Shown here: positions 19,210 through 29,329 of the stretch, one piece after another | Layout of the letters: each line of letters opens with the position of its first letter | Position numbering within the stretch: position 1 is the first letter of the stretch | Notes under the pieces: generated by a model | What the model was told of the DNA's origin: nothing | Databases searched by the model: none | What the model saw: the letters and a program-made list of their open reading frames with translations, nothing else | From: Aurantiochytrium sp. KH105 | Lineage: Eukaryota; Sar; Bigyra; Thraustochytrida; Thraustochytriidae | Assembly (NCBI GenBank): GCA_003116975.1 | Contig: BGKB01000081.1 | Location: forward strand, 1-64,000 | DNA length: 64,000 nt | Reading direction: 5' to 3' | Program-made: the position numbers and the translations under genes

Positions 19210-20695
19210 TCAGTGTGTACGCACTCCCTGCAAATTAGGATTTTCGCAGACTTGAGGGGTTTCTTCAAGGTTTTCAGGGCTTTTCTTTGACTGCATCATA
19301 GGCGATGTTGCATGGAGAAGAAGCATCTCAAGTGCAGCCTTTGCGTTCACTACATCTTCGAAATTTGACGTTTCTTGCCGTTGCAGTCGTCGTCCTTCAT
19401 CTGAAGAAGGAACCATAGCGCCAGCACCAGCGCCTGCGCTTGAGCTTGAGCTTGAGCTTGAGCTTGCACTTGAAACCCATGGTGAATCAGATGCATTCAA
19501 TACATTTGGCAAAGGCTGCGGTCCCTGAGTCGCGAGTGGCAATGACATCTCCGACGTAGACACGTGCGTGAACATGCCCTCGGTTATGTTTGCGGTTGCA
19601 GCGTCGACACTCGAGGTGGAAGTCATGGCAGGTGGGCCTGCTGATGTGAGAGCGCACGTACGGGCTTTGTTTGATGACGACGACATCATGACCTCGTCCC
19701 GGTCGAGGATCGTTGGTGTGCTGGGGCGAACACTTGACACTTCCGGGTTCCGGTCAAGACAATTTCGAAGAGCACGAAGATAAGTCTCTGTGTCTCTAGC
19801 AGGCATGTCCAGAACTCTCTTGCTCTCAGCGTGTTGCGCGTTTGCGACTGTGTCGCATTCTCCACTCTTTTCAATTTTTGGCGGAAGTCTCTGAGATATC
19901 GATTGCAGAAAATATTCGTCGGACAAACATTCATGTGGAAGAACAACCGCATTGCACGCAAAGCACTCTCTGCAATTAAAACCTTGTCCCTAGTTTTGGG
20001 ATGCATGGTGCAGAACGAACTCCCGAAGCGCCACATTGTCATTCCCTGATGTGCTTTTCGTTTGTCGAAAAAGTGACGACGTGCTCAGGGGTCGATTCCT
20101 CGCATGGCCTGTACTTGCGCGCACCGGGATGTCAACCGCTGCTGTATCCCTCAATCTGGAAAATTATCTCGACCTTGAGCTGTAGTCGTCCTCAAGTGGG
20201 CTCATCCTATTCTTTGCGATGCCAAAATCGTCTCTTTGGGCGTAAGAAGTGACGCTGGCGAGCTCGTTTGCGTGACGAATCGTTTCACGCGCATCACTTG
20301 GAGAATTCGGCACGCCGCTGATACTACTGATGACATCATGCAAGCAGCCTCTCTCTCGACTTAATTGTGCTTTGCGAGTAGCCCATCAAATCCTCGCTTC
20401 GTTGCATGCCCTTTCGAGCTCGAGACGATGTTCACAATGAGCCCGGTTCTCCAATTCGGCGATTTTGGAAGCCAGAGCTTTTCTCTTCGCATCCGCACGA
20501 GCCAGAAGAGCATGGCCTTGCTCACGCAACTCATGCGATGCTGCGAGCTCGCTGATGCGGAGGTCAATGAGCATTTGTTCTCTCTCGTGGCGTCACTGTT
20601 CTGGATCGTAGCGCCGCGCAATGCCTCGCAGCTGCTTCCCCTCCAGGCCGGCAAAGTACGCGCCCTCAAGCTCCTCCAACGCGCTTCACGTTGTC
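19210..20695 (-). pseudogene. Long broken reading frame with coiled coil, possible zinc finger and serine-rich tail (island gene 4)
   Basis: One minus-strand frame keeps protein-like character for about 1.5 kb but is interrupted about five times. Its distal part, 19210 to about 19990, is open. From the upstream end it shows a charged coiled coil (KRKALASKIAELENRAHCEHR), a Ser/Thr-rich middle, a Cys/His cluster (CRECFACNAVVLPHEC), and a tail rich in Ser, Thr and Pro ending QGVRTH. Because all breaks leave the same frame, a spliced gene with small introns cannot be ruled out, although no consistent intron borders are obvious. No family is recognised, and there is no clear link to virus or transposon proteins. 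Confidence 0.5.
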
Positions 20696-21259
20696 GTGCT
20701 TTATGGGCTCGGCCAAGTGGGCTCAGCCAAATTCACGCTTTGGGCTGGTACGCCTTGCGCTTTACTGAAGGTATACTCGAACTCAACTTATGCGGTGGTC
20801 CCCAACTTGAATCTAAGTAGGCCTATTCTCCGATGGCCCAACCATCTTCATCGTTTTTGCCACCCCAAAATACACTCACTTCCCATGTTCGTTTCCGCGG
20901 CCCATTTGAGGAATTTCATGCAGGTTTTCCAGCGCGTCGGTGGATGTTCCGGGAATGCGCCCCCTATCGAAACATACATACTTTTGCGTCGAGGCCCGAG
21001 GATGATGACGATGCCGTGGCCACCCACCCTCGTATGTCATCTTGTTGTTCAGGTCCTTCTTCGCTTCCCCCCTTGAGGCGGAACCGCCCCTTTCCTCCTT
21101 CCCTTCTTTCGTACACGTACGCGTCGAACGAACACTACACGACATCTTGCCGCACGCAGCTGGCACACACGTGCTGACCCAGCCACGGCAAAGCCAATTT
21201 GCAAAGGCCGTGCCTAGTTCATCCACATCCCGCGTCACCCCAGACGAAGAGCTGCGAGA
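20696..21259. other. Right edge of the island
   Basis: No gene is supported. It contains a TAGGCCTA palindrome at 20818-20825 and becomes GC-rich toward the RidA-family gene, whose promoter it must hold. Confidence 0.5.
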
Positions 21260-21640
21260 ATGTCGCGCCAGCACGTGAGCTCGGGCGGTGCCTGGGAGGC
21301 CCAGGTCGGGTACGCGCGCGCAGTCCGCGTGGGGCCGACGGTGCATCTGTCTGGCACGACGGCGCCGGGTGCCGATGCACGCGCGCAGACGGAGGCCATC
21401 TTTGAGATTGCGGAAAAGGCGCTGGCAGCGCTCGGCGCGCGGCTCGAGGACGTGGTGCGTACGCGCATGTACGTGATCGACATCGAGAAGGACTGGCCGG
21501 CCATCGCCGAGGTCCACCAGGCGCGACTCGGCAAGACACCGCCGGCGGCGACCATGGTGCAAGTCGCCAAGTTCATCGCGCCCGAAGTCAAGGTGGAGAT
21601 CGAGATGGAGGCAATCATCCCGGGGCAGAGTTCGTTGTAG
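21260..21640 (+). CDS. RidA/YjgF/UK114-family protein
   Basis: This 126-residue protein has the usual length and layout of the Rid family, whose archetype RidA hydrolyses reactive enamine/imine intermediates released by PLP enzymes. Visible family signatures are VHLSGTTAPGADA, AIFEIAEKALAALGARLEDVVRTRMYV and PPAATMVQVAKFIAPEVKVEIEMEAI. The arginine in RTRMYV sits near the strand before the C-terminal half, but without alignment I cannot say whether the catalytic arginine of RidA proper is kept, so it could be one of the Rid1-7 relatives. No targeting peptide is seen, suggesting a cytosolic protein. It converges on RPT3 with a 58-base gap. Confidence 0.88.
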   Translation: MSRQHVSSGGAWEAQVGYARAVRVGPTVHLSGTTAPGADARAQTEAIFEIAEKALAALGARLEDVVRTRMYVIDIEKDWPAIAEVHQARLGKTPPAATMVQVAKFIAPEVKVEIEMEAIIPGQSSL

Positions 21641-21698
21641 GTGGTCACACGGTACTACGTATACTAAAGAATGAAAAGAAAAAAGTGATAGATCTGGA

Positions 21699-22910
21699 TC
21701 AGGAGTAGAACTGGAACTCGGTGTCAGACTTCTTGGTGTGAGCCTTGTAGCCCTCCTCAAAGTCCTTGGGCATGATGACATAGCGGTTATTGCGGACGGC
21801 CTGCATGCCGGCCTCGAGGCAAATGGCAGAAATCTCTGCAGCAGAGATCTTCTCGGGACGGTTGACGTAGTCCTCGAGGTCGACGTCGTCGGAAAGGTTC
21901 ATCTTGCTTGTGCAGGCCTGGAAAATGAGGCGCTTCTGGCGACGATCTGGGTTAGGGAACTCAATCTTGCGATCGAGACGGCCTGGTCGCAAGAGGGCCG
22001 GATCGAGGGTGTCGGCACGGTTGGTGGCCATAATGACCTTGACATCAGTCGTCTGGTCGAAGCCGTCCATCTGGTTGAGCAATTCGAGCAGGATACGCTG
22101 CACTTCGCGATCTGCGCCGGTCTGGCTATCAAATCGCTTGGTGCCGATTGCGTCGATCTCGTCGATAAAGACGATACTGGGGGCGTTCTCGCGTGCGAGG
22201 CGGAAGACGTCGCGCACCATGCGCGGGCCTTCACCGAGGTACTTTTGCACAAATTCGGAGCCGACCATCTTGATAAAGGTGGCGTCCGTGGCATTTGCGA
22301 CAGCCTTAGCCATCATGGTCTTGCCAGTACCGGGCGGGCCGTAAAGGAGGACGCCGCGCGGTGGGTCGATACCGATTTGCCTGTACAAGTCGCCCTGCTG
22401 CAGCGGGAGCTCCACGGCCTCGCGCACCTCCTGTTTCTGCTGATCCATGCCACCAATGTCCTCGTAGCGCACGTCGGGCTTTTCCGTGGCCATCATGCTC
22501 TGGATGGAGCTGTCTGCCTCAGGCGGGAGCGCTTCGACGACTGCGTGGCTGTGTCTGTGCAGTGCCGTCGATGAGTTTGGCTTGAGCTCCTCGCGGTCGA
22601 GCGTGGAGAGGATGCGCACGTAGTAGGTGGATCCTGCCGTGCTCGTGACGATGCCGTGGTGCTCGTCAATGAGCTCGATAAACTGTCCAATCACGAGCGG
22701 TACGGACTGGATGCGGCGCACCTCCTCCTTGGCCCGGAGCATCTCGCGCTTGAGGTTCTTCATTTCGTCCTTAATGTACGACTCCTGGATCTCCGTGAAC
22801 TCGAGCTGCTGCTCGAGCTTCTTCATCCGCTTGTACAGGTCCTCGCTCTCCCCGTCGCCCTCGGTCCCCGTCGCGACCTTGGTCCGCACGTCCACCTCCA
22901 TGGCGGTCAT
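21699..22910 (-). CDS. RPT3: 26S proteasome regulatory ATPase subunit RPT3 (PSMC4/S6B)
   Basis: The protein is 403 residues, close to human PSMC4 (418). An N-terminal coiled coil (about residues 24-70) is followed by the OB domain with [22 protein letters not shown], diagnostic of RPT3 among the six paralogs. The AAA+ domain carries Walker A GPPGTGKT (191-198), Walker B IVFIDEID (246-253), and the second region of homology [20 protein letters not shown] (about 295-314). The C-terminus FQFYS keeps the hydrophobic-Tyr-X (HbYX) form used by RPT3 to dock into the 20S ring, with Ser instead of the common Lys as last residue. It acts in the 19S base ring, unfolding ubiquitinated substrates. Assignment is secure. 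Confidence 0.97.
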   Translation of the reverse strand: MTAMEVDVRTKVATGTEGDGESEDLYKRMKKLEQQLEFTEIQESYIKDEMKNLKREMLRAKEEVRRIQSVPLVIGQFIELIDEHHGIVTSTAGSTYYVRILSTLDREELKPNSSTALHRHSHAVVEALPPEADSSIQSMMATEKPDVRYEDIGGMDQQKQEVREAVELPLQQGDLYRQIGIDPPRGVLLYGPPGTGKTMMAKAVANATDATFIKMVGSEFVQKYLGEGPRMVRDVFRLARENAPSIVFIDEIDAIGTKRFDSQTGADREVQRILLELLNQMDGFDQTTDVKVIMATNRADTLDPALLRPGRLDRKIEFPNPDRRQKRLIFQACTSKMNLSDDVDLEDYVNRPEKISAAEISAICLEAGMQAVRNNRYVIMPKDFEEGYKAHTKKSDTEFQFYS

Positions 22911-23274
22911 CTTGCTCGCGACCGACGCCGTCTCCTCCTCGCGGTTCTCCGGCGGGGCGGGCGGGCGGCCTGGGCGCGCGGCCAGAAGCGCTCGAGGGCT
23001 CGCGGCGAGGCGGGCGGGCGTCGGGGCTCTCTCTCTCGCGCGCGCGCTCGCTCGCTCCGAGCGGACGGGCTGGGCGGAGTTTGCCTGCGCTCTGTCGGAG
23101 CTGCTGCGTGCTCGCGCTCTTCAACCGCCCGAGACAGATGAAGCTTCGCTCGCGCCGCGGATCGGATACAGAACCAACGCGGAACCATATCGTGCCGCAG
23201 GCAGTGATGTCCTGCTTTTGTTAGCGTGCATGCTGGTGATGATGTAGAAGTGAGATGATGGTGATAATGATATC

Positions 23275-23308
<34 letters not shown>

Positions 23309-23490
23309 GTGGTGATGAGAACGAAAGTACGAGAGGTGATAAGCCTAGGTCTAGGCCTAGATCAGAGGTGATGGTACCTGATGCTAGCCTAGTTCGTTGA
23401 TTGTGACTGGAGCACGATGATGACAATGAAAAAAGGAACCAAGATGCGGTCATCCCATGTTTGCACGAATAAAAATCTGATTTTTAACGC
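22911..23490. other. Upstream region of RPT3 with GAT microsatellite
   Basis: GC-rich sequence next to the RPT3 start gives way to an AT-richer part with a (GAT)n run (about 23275-23308) and a TAGGCCTA palindrome (23352-23359). The M16 protease gene ends at the right edge. No gene is seen. Confidence 0.55.
23275..23308. repeat. GAT trinucleotide microsatellite
   Basis: About eleven consecutive GAT units lie in the RPT3 upstream region. Confidence 0.95.
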
Positions 23491-26400
23491 TTAGAGCGCC
23501 GAGCTAGGGTCCGGAAGCATGGCGAGCGCGCAACCACGTGTGTGGAACCATCTTTTCTTGAAAAAGCCATCAAGACTGTCAAGCGCAGCGCGACTCTGTT
23601 GGCCAAAACGAGCCGTGTCCGCGGTAGCAAAGACATTGCCATCCACCCATTCGACGGCGTCGCGCGCACAGACAGGTTTAATGTCCGCGAGGCAGCGCTT
23701 CCAGCTATCGAGGATCCAAAAGAGCCAATACGAATTGTTTGCAACCGCTTTTCGGTGCCATTCCACGAGCTCGCTGTGAACGAGATCAGCGCCAGCGGCT
23801 TGCGCCGCTCCCGCAAAAGTGAGACCCTCAAGCTCTTGAAACACGAGATCCACGACCTCGTCAACGACCTCGGCATTGCATGTCAGACTCACAAAGGCAA
23901 TGCCAAAAGGCGACAGAGAGTTACGCGAATGCTCGACGGCGACAGTATACACGAGCTGGCGGTCCATGCGCAAAACACTCAAAAGCTTGCGTTGAGCCAC
24001 CTTGCACGCACACTTGAGTGCAAGATCCTGTTCGACCTCACTGCGAAGGCTCTCAAAGGGAATCTTGAAGCCTATCAAAAGCTGGGCACGGCTTTCTTCC
24101 TGATGGGCAGAATGCGAACCCGCATGATGAATCTTGTGCACGACGCGCTCCTCTCCCTCGGGGAAGCCAAGCTTGACCGGGCGCGGGACGCCCGGGCCTC
24201 GCCATCGCTTGCTTTGTCTACCGGTACGAGGCAGCATGCGCCCCAGATAATACTCCAAAAGGCCTCCACAAGTCGCAGCATCATAGCTTGCAAAGTCACC
24301 ACAAAAGACAAAGGTGAACTCGCCGGCAGGGTCGCGTGTAAAAGCGTCGGAGAAGAGGTTGTCTAAACCCTCGAGTGTCGCACGCTCGAGCGCCTGTGCC
24401 GAAAGCGGTCGCAGCAAAGGATCCTCGTCGCCCAACATGATGGCGCGTGTTGCTTCGCTAAATCGTGCCTCTGGGCTCGTGCGGGCCGCCGCCGCTTGCA
24501 CGCTTTGCAGGGCCAAGTCGCGGTATCGTGCAAAGGCGCGGCCATCAAGAGGGCCCTGCCGGGGCGAGAGCCAGGCGACAATCATTTGCAACAAAAGCTC
24601 CAAACGACCCGAGGTACACGACCCCCCAAGACCGCGATGAAACCAATGATGCTGAAAGCGCACAGAACAGCGATGCTCCGTCTCCACCTTGCGCAAGCTG
24701 AGTTCATCCAATGCTCCGACCCCACTGCTCTCCGCCACGGAACCTAGCAGGGAAAAGGCAGCGTCTTCATCCTCGGAAAGGTCCGCTGATCCACCGAGCG
24801 CAAATGCCTGAAAGGAGATTCGCCCCGGATGCGTCTTGGAAAAGTCTTTCAGGCATACGCGCATGCCGTTGCTCAAAACGACGGTACGCGCGCCTGCAAG
24901 AGGCATGTCCAGATCCTCCATGGGTTTGGTCGCTCCAAGAGACTTGAATGGGTCGAAACGCTCGCCGAGCAAAGCACGGCCCAAATCTTCAAAGCTTTCA
25001 AGAGGCGGCTTAAATGTCCACGCCTCCAAAAGAGAGTCCATTTGAGCAGCCTCGATGGCGCGCGCCACAAAGTCACCCAGCTCCGACTCGTGCACAACTT
25101 CCTCGACGCGCGGGCCTTGCAGCACCAGGACTGCATTTTGGCCCTGTACGGGGGCGTCCACCACGAGGGCGTGAAGAGTACGCTTGGCAAAATTCTCGAG
25201 GTCGCTGCAGGTCATGCCCGTGCGGGCCAAAAGATCGAGAGCGAAACGCGCCTCGTGCGCAGGTCGTGGCTCGGGAAGAGCACAATCCAGGGCCATGTGT
25301 TGCACAAGCTCTTCGCTCAGTTGCGACACGAGAACATCGCTCGACTGTGGTTTGAGTCTCTCTTGAAATACGCGTGCCCATTTCCGCTTGGCAAACTCGA
25401 GTTCCTCCACGGACACGCCGTACTTGAGAAGTCGCACAATCTCGCGCATGAGACGGGAAATGAGCGTGTGCAAGGCCTCGCGCCGAGCGCCTGGAGCATC
25501 AAGGTCCACATGGTGCGTCTGCGCCGACAGCGAAGTGCACGTGGTGGGTTTATCATTGAGCGCCATACGGGTTGCGACGCCAGCAGATTTCCACGGCCCG
25601 CTCGACGTCTCATCGCTGTCCGACTTGCTCGTGTCACCACCCGTGACCTCCTCTTCATGTTCGTCATCGGCCTCATCCTCGCTGCTGTTGCCCTGCACAG
25701 AAAGGCGTGTTCGCGCACTGGGTTCATGAGCGTCGGGTCTCGCGCTCACCTCGCGCAGGCGCGCTTCCAGCACACTGGTAAAGACACGCTTTGTTACTTC
25801 GAGCGAGAGAAAACGCTGTTCGTCCGCGAGCTCCTCGGCGTGCATTTCTTCATATAATTCAATCGTGAGCACCGTTTCTTGCAGCTCGGCATCGTCGAGA
25901 ACAAGTGGCAACGGCTTGCGTGCGGGAAGTCTGTGTGGTTCCCGAAGGACGGGCGGCAGGCTGTCGGCGCGGGGGCCAAAGAGACCACCCTTTTCGATTT
26001 CTGCAAGCAAGCCCTGTGGACCTCCCACAGCACTAAGGTTACCGGCCACCACGAGACCAAAGTTTTCCGGCCGGTAGTGCGTTTTGTAAAAGCGCATGAG
26101 CGCCTCCGGGGTGAGCGCCTTGATGGATTTGACGGTGCCGATGGGAATGCGCGCTCCAACGCGCGGCATGGCACGTTCCCAATATGTTTGCTTGATGCGC
26201 GTGCCCGAGCCGCGCTTCATGCGGTACTCCTCGAGAATCACCTTGCGCTCGGCCTCCACATCGGCCTCGGAAAATCGAATGTGGCGGGCCCATTCGTCAA
26301 GAATGCGCAGCGCAGATGTGATATTGCGCGCGTCCTGCTGGACGGTGGGCAGCGCTTCTTTGTCAGAGTCAGAGAGGTCCTCGTTCGCTGCGCCCTCCTG

Positions 26401-26730
26401 CACGGGCACGTTGAGGATCCATACGGTCTCCGTGAGCCCCGTGCAGGCGTTCAGGTCCGCGCCAAAGGACGACCCAAGGGACGCGATAAACTCGTGCAGC
26501 TCTTCGTTCTCAAAGCTCTTCGTCCCGCGGAATCCACAGTGCTCTACGAAGTGGGCGGCGCCGACCTCCTCGTCCGTCTCGTCGAGTGAACCCACGCGGA
26601 CGACGAGCCGCAGGAGGACGCTCTTGGCGCGGGGCTCGTGGACCCAGGCAATCTTGGCGCCCCCGGCCAGGTCGGCGGTCTGCACGCCGGGGTCCGCCGC
26701 GCCCTCCGTCTTCGCGGCGTCCTGCGCCAT
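23491..26730 (-). CDS. M16-family zinc metalloprotease (PqqL/pitrilysin-like)
   Basis: The protein is 1079 residues, the size of single-chain M16 proteases with four roughly 250-residue repeats. The inverted zinc motif HxxEH is present as HFVEH (residues 60-64). A third zinc ligand candidate, Glu161, lies in EAERKVILEEY, separated by slightly more than the usual distance because of an acidic insertion (about 110-130). The segment GFRGTKSFENEELHEFIASLG followed by FGADLNACTG resembles bacterial PqqL-type M16 proteins more than mitochondrial processing peptidase. An acidic loop (about 355-385) is an extra feature. No signal peptide is visible. The family degrades oligopeptides in a closed chamber; the substrate here is unknown. 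Confidence 0.88.
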   Translation of the reverse strand: MAQDAAKTEGAADPGVQTADLAGGAKIAWVHEPRAKSVLLRLVVRVGSLDETDEEVGAAHFVEHCGFRGTKSFENEELHEFIASLGSSFGADLNACTGLTETVWILNVPVQEGAANEDLSDSDKEALPTVQQDARNITSALRILDEWARHIRFSEADVEAERKVILEEYRMKRGSGTRIKQTYWERAMPRVGARIPIGTVKSIKALTPEALMRFYKTHYRPENFGLVVAGNLSAVGGPQGLLAEIEKGGLFGPRADSLPPVLREPHRLPARKPLPLVLDDAELQETVLTIELYEEMHAEELADEQRFLSLEVTKRVFTSVLEARLREVSARPDAHEPSARTRLSVQGNSSEDEADDEHEEEVTGGDTSKSDSDETSSGPWKSAGVATRMALNDKPTTCTSLSAQTHHVDLDAPGARREALHTLISRLMREIVRLLKYGVSVEELEFAKRKWARVFQERLKPQSSDVLVSQLSEELVQHMALDCALPEPRPAHEARFALDLLARTGMTCSDLENFAKRTLHALVVDAPVQGQNAVLVLQGPRVEEVVHESELGDFVARAIEAAQMDSLLEAWTFKPPLESFEDLGRALLGERFDPFKSLGATKPMEDLDMPLAGARTVVLSNGMRVCLKDFSKTHPGRISFQAFALGGSADLSEDEDAAFSLLGSVAESSGVGALDELSLRKVETEHRCSVRFQHHWFHRGLGGSCTSGRLELLLQMIVAWLSPRQGPLDGRAFARYRDLALQSVQAAAARTSPEARFSEATRAIMLGDEDPLLRPLSAQALERATLEGLDNLFSDAFTRDPAGEFTFVFCGDFASYDAATCGGLLEYYLGRMLPRTGRQSKRWRGPGVPRPVKLGFPEGEERVVHKIHHAGSHSAHQEESRAQLLIGFKIPFESLRSEVEQDLALKCACKVAQRKLLSVLRMDRQLVYTVAVEHSRNSLSPFGIAFVSLTCNAEVVDEVVDLVFQELEGLTFAGAAQAAGADLVHSELVEWHRKAVANNSYWLFWILDSWKRCLADIKPVCARDAVEWVDGNVFATADTARFGQQSRAALDSLDGFFKKRWFHTRGCALAMLPDPSSAL

Positions 26731-27602
26731 GCTTGCCGTGCCGTGCCCGCCTGCCTGCCTGCCCTCCGCGCTCGCCTCCCGTGCACACGCCGGGGGATGC
26801 GCGATTGTCTGCCCAGGTTTCGTGCTTGCTTGGCGATTGACGCTCCATGCTTGCCAGCAGTACTAGTAGTAGTAGAGACAGGCAAGCAAGAGAAGAAAAG
26901 TCCTCCAGCCAAAATCACTGGCCCCGCGACGCCCAACCCATCGCATCGCATCGCATCGCATCACATGCCTCACAGGCCGTGCCGAGCCAAGCCATGCGGG
27001 CGGCGCAGAGCGGCGGTGCAGAGCGGTGCAGAGTAGACAGCAGCACAGAGAAAAGTAGCGCAGCAGCGCAGCATGAGACTAGCTTGGGCCAGCCAGCGAT
27101 GACGCGATGACCCGGACGATTGACTGTGAGAGCAAGCTTGTGAAGCGCGTAGCCTTCATTATCATCTACGGGGCAAAAACTGCGACATTGTCTCCGTTGG
27201 TCCTTTTATTTTTACAGAAGCAGACCGAGGTGCCGTTTCGCGAGACATGGCTTTGAGCCTCGCCCGAAGCCATTTATTTACCGGTCATGTGGCCCTCCCT
27301 CCCTCCCTCCCTCCCTCCCTCCTTCCCTCCCTCATGAGGCATGGTCATCAATCAATCGCCACGAAGCAAGGCGCGGGCTCGTCCCTGCGACGCAAAGAAT
27401 GTCATCAATGGAGGCGTCAATGAAGGCAGAGACGAAACGGTCTCGACTCCTGGGCATCATGATTCATGGTATAGATAGGCCTACGTATAGTGATCGGCGT
27501 GAGGGGTGAAGTAGCCTGGGCCAGTGTGCGAGATGCATTGCAATGCAATGCAATGCACAAACTCCCGAGTCGAGCGCCGCCGTCGAGATCGAGACTGGGG
27601 CG
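26731..27602. other. Divergent region between the M16 protease and the P450 array
   Basis: No gene is seen. It holds a CATCG pentamer run (about 26938-26963), a CCCT tetramer run (27293-27333), a TAGGCCTA palindrome (27476-27483) and a TGCAA/GCAAT run (27535-27557) just before the first P450 start. It must carry promoters in both directions. Confidence 0.6.
27293..27333. repeat. CCCT tetranucleotide microsatellite
   Basis: About nine CCCT units, with one CCTT variant, lie about 270 bases upstream of the first P450 gene. Confidence 0.95.
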
Positions 27603-29138
27603 ATGCAGCGGCTGTTTGCGAGGACGAGGCTGGGTCCGAGAGCGGCATTGGCCTCGACGCGATGCAAATCTTCACTGGGAGCCGCCGCAGCGGTTCGTGC
27701 TCCCGAGGAAATGACCAAGGAGAAAGAGGTCAAGAACCTCGCCGACGCCGCGGGGCCAGGATGGTGGTTCCTTTTCCACATGATGCGCACAGACCCTCTC
27801 TCGGCGCAGACATACGTGTACGAGCATTACGGGCGCGAGCATGGCGCGGTACGGGTGCGTGACTACTTTGGCAAGCAGGCCGTTGTGATCTTTGACCAGG
27901 ACGACGTGCGCCACGTCTATCAACATGAGGGCAAAAACCCGAAAGGGACCGCCGACATGCCGCCGTCGATCCGGTACTGGCGTGAGCGAGGGGGCGACAC
28001 CGAAGACAATCTGGCTCTCAATATCAATCTCACTGGAGATCGTTGGCGCAAGGCCCGCGAAGCGCTCGGACCCGGCATCTACACAGAAGCAGTGGCAAAG
28101 TACGAGCCTTTCATCCAGGAAGCCGCGCGCGAGGCCGTGCGGTCCGTCAAGCACTATGAGACAGATCTTTCGCAGTGGGCCCCCTATGCCTCGTTTGACA
28201 TGTTTTGCGCCTTAGCGCTCGGCAAGAGCGCCAACACGGCCGATCCGTCTTGCACGAGCCCCATGAGGGAGGTTGTCGACCTTGAAGCGCAAAGCATTGG
28301 ACTTGCCCTTCGACTCACGTACACGCCCAAGTTCTCGCATCCACGTCTCGGCTACGAACAAATGCGCGATGGCTTTGACAGAATTCTCGACATTGTGCGG
28401 CCCGAAGTGCATCATCTCTTTAGCCAGGAAAAGATGCCCGACTGCTGGTTCAAGGACTTGCGCGACGAGCAAGGCGTTCCCATTGACCAGCTCGAAGTCG
28501 TTATGGGGTTCCTGCTGTCGGCGGCCATTGGCACGACCATGTCTACGATTGAGTGGGCTCTTGTTGCTCTCGCGCACTTTCCTCGCGAACAAGCCAAAGT
28601 GCATGCCGAAATCCTCGCTACGCTTGGTGGTGACCAACCATACACCAAGGCGAACAAGATGCCTCAACTTGAGGCTTTCTTGCGCGAAGTCAATCGCTTC
28701 TTTCCACCTCTTTCAGTGAGCGGAATTCGCAAACTTGAGCACGAGATTGTGCTGCCAACTTCGAATGTGCGTGTGCCGGCAGGAGCGACCATTTTTCTCG
28801 CACCACTATACCAGGCGCGCGACACGCACTTCATTTCGGATGCGGATCAGTTCATTCCGGATCGATACCTGCGCGAAAAGATTCGCGAACGAAAAAGCTG
28901 TCCGTTCTCGTCCAAGCTCGATGCCTCCGTCGTGCGCAACCAATTTGGAAATGGCTCACGGGTCTGTCTCGGCAAGCGTGCCGCCGAGCTCGAGGTCCGT
29001 GCGCTCGTGTGCGAGCTTCTCTCGCATTACGAGGTCGTCTTGGACCCTCCTAGCCAAACGCTACCGGGCATCGCTGCCACCACCGTCGGCGTGCCTAAAC
29101 CTTTTCCCAAGCTACGACTCTTGCCTCGCAAGTCCTGA
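27603..29138 (+). CDS. Mitochondrial-type cytochrome P450, array copy 1
   Basis: The protein is 511 residues from the ATG at 27603, which begins an Arg/Ala/Ser-rich presequence (MQRLFARTRLGPRAAL) typical of matrix import; an in-frame ATG at 27543 lies in a GCAAT repeat and is less likely. P450 hallmarks are the I-helix AAIGTTMSTIEW, K-helix EVNRFFPP (ExxR), FIPDRYL, and the heme loop FGNGSRVCLGKRAAELE with Cys455 as axial ligand. The RxAELE ending resembles the mitochondrial clan (CYP11/24/27). A motif shared by the four copies, MPDCWFKDLRDEQ, precedes the I-helix. No N-terminal membrane anchor is present, consistent with a soluble, ferredoxin-fed enzyme. The substrate is unknown. Confidence 0.92.
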   Translation: MQRLFARTRLGPRAALASTRCKSSLGAAAAVRAPEEMTKEKEVKNLADAAGPGWWFLFHMMRTDPLSAQTYVYEHYGREHGAVRVRDYFGKQAVVIFDQDDVRHVYQHEGKNPKGTADMPPSIRYWRERGGDTEDNLALNINLTGDRWRKAREALGPGIYTEAVAKYEPFIQEAAREAVRSVKHYETDLSQWAPYASFDMFCALALGKSANTADPSCTSPMREVVDLEAQSIGLALRLTYTPKFSHPRLGYEQMRDGFDRILDIVRPEVHHLFSQEKMPDCWFKDLRDEQGVPIDQLEVVMGFLLSAAIGTTMSTIEWALVALAHFPREQAKVHAEILATLGGDQPYTKANKMPQLEAFLREVNRFFPPLSVSGIRKLEHEIVLPTSNVRVPAGATIFLAPLYQARDTHFISDADQFIPDRYLREKIRERKSCPFSSKLDASVVRNQFGNGSRVCLGKRAAELEVRALVCELLSHYEVVLDPPSQTLPGIAATTVGVPKPFPKLRLLPRKS

Positions 29139-29329
29139 TCATCATCATCATCACCATCACCACCGTCAATCCATCATAAGCGCATTTACGTTTACTGTTA
29201 GGCCCTAGGCCTACTTCTTGTTTTCAATTGCTTTCTTCATTGATAGTGAGCCAGTGGGCAGTGGGGCGGCGCCCAAGCAGAAGAGAAGAGATGATGCAAT
29301 ACGAAAATAGGGCAACGAGCGCGTGAACG

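Noticed and set aside
13082-20825. Island as an endogenous virus, Polinton or LTR element
   Set aside because: No capsid, polymerase, integrase, reverse transcriptase or long terminal repeats are recognisable.
21738-22574. 278-codon plus-strand frame opposite RPT3
   Set aside because: Antisense shadow of a highly conserved proteasome ATPase; the composition follows from RPT3 codon bias.
24829-25857. 342-codon plus-strand frame opposite the M16 protease
   Set aside because: Antisense shadow; no family signature, while the opposite strand has a complete M16 protease.
26938-26963. CATCG repeat run considered as a CRISPR-like array
   Set aside because: Simple pentanucleotide microsatellite without spacers, and the genome is eukaryotic.
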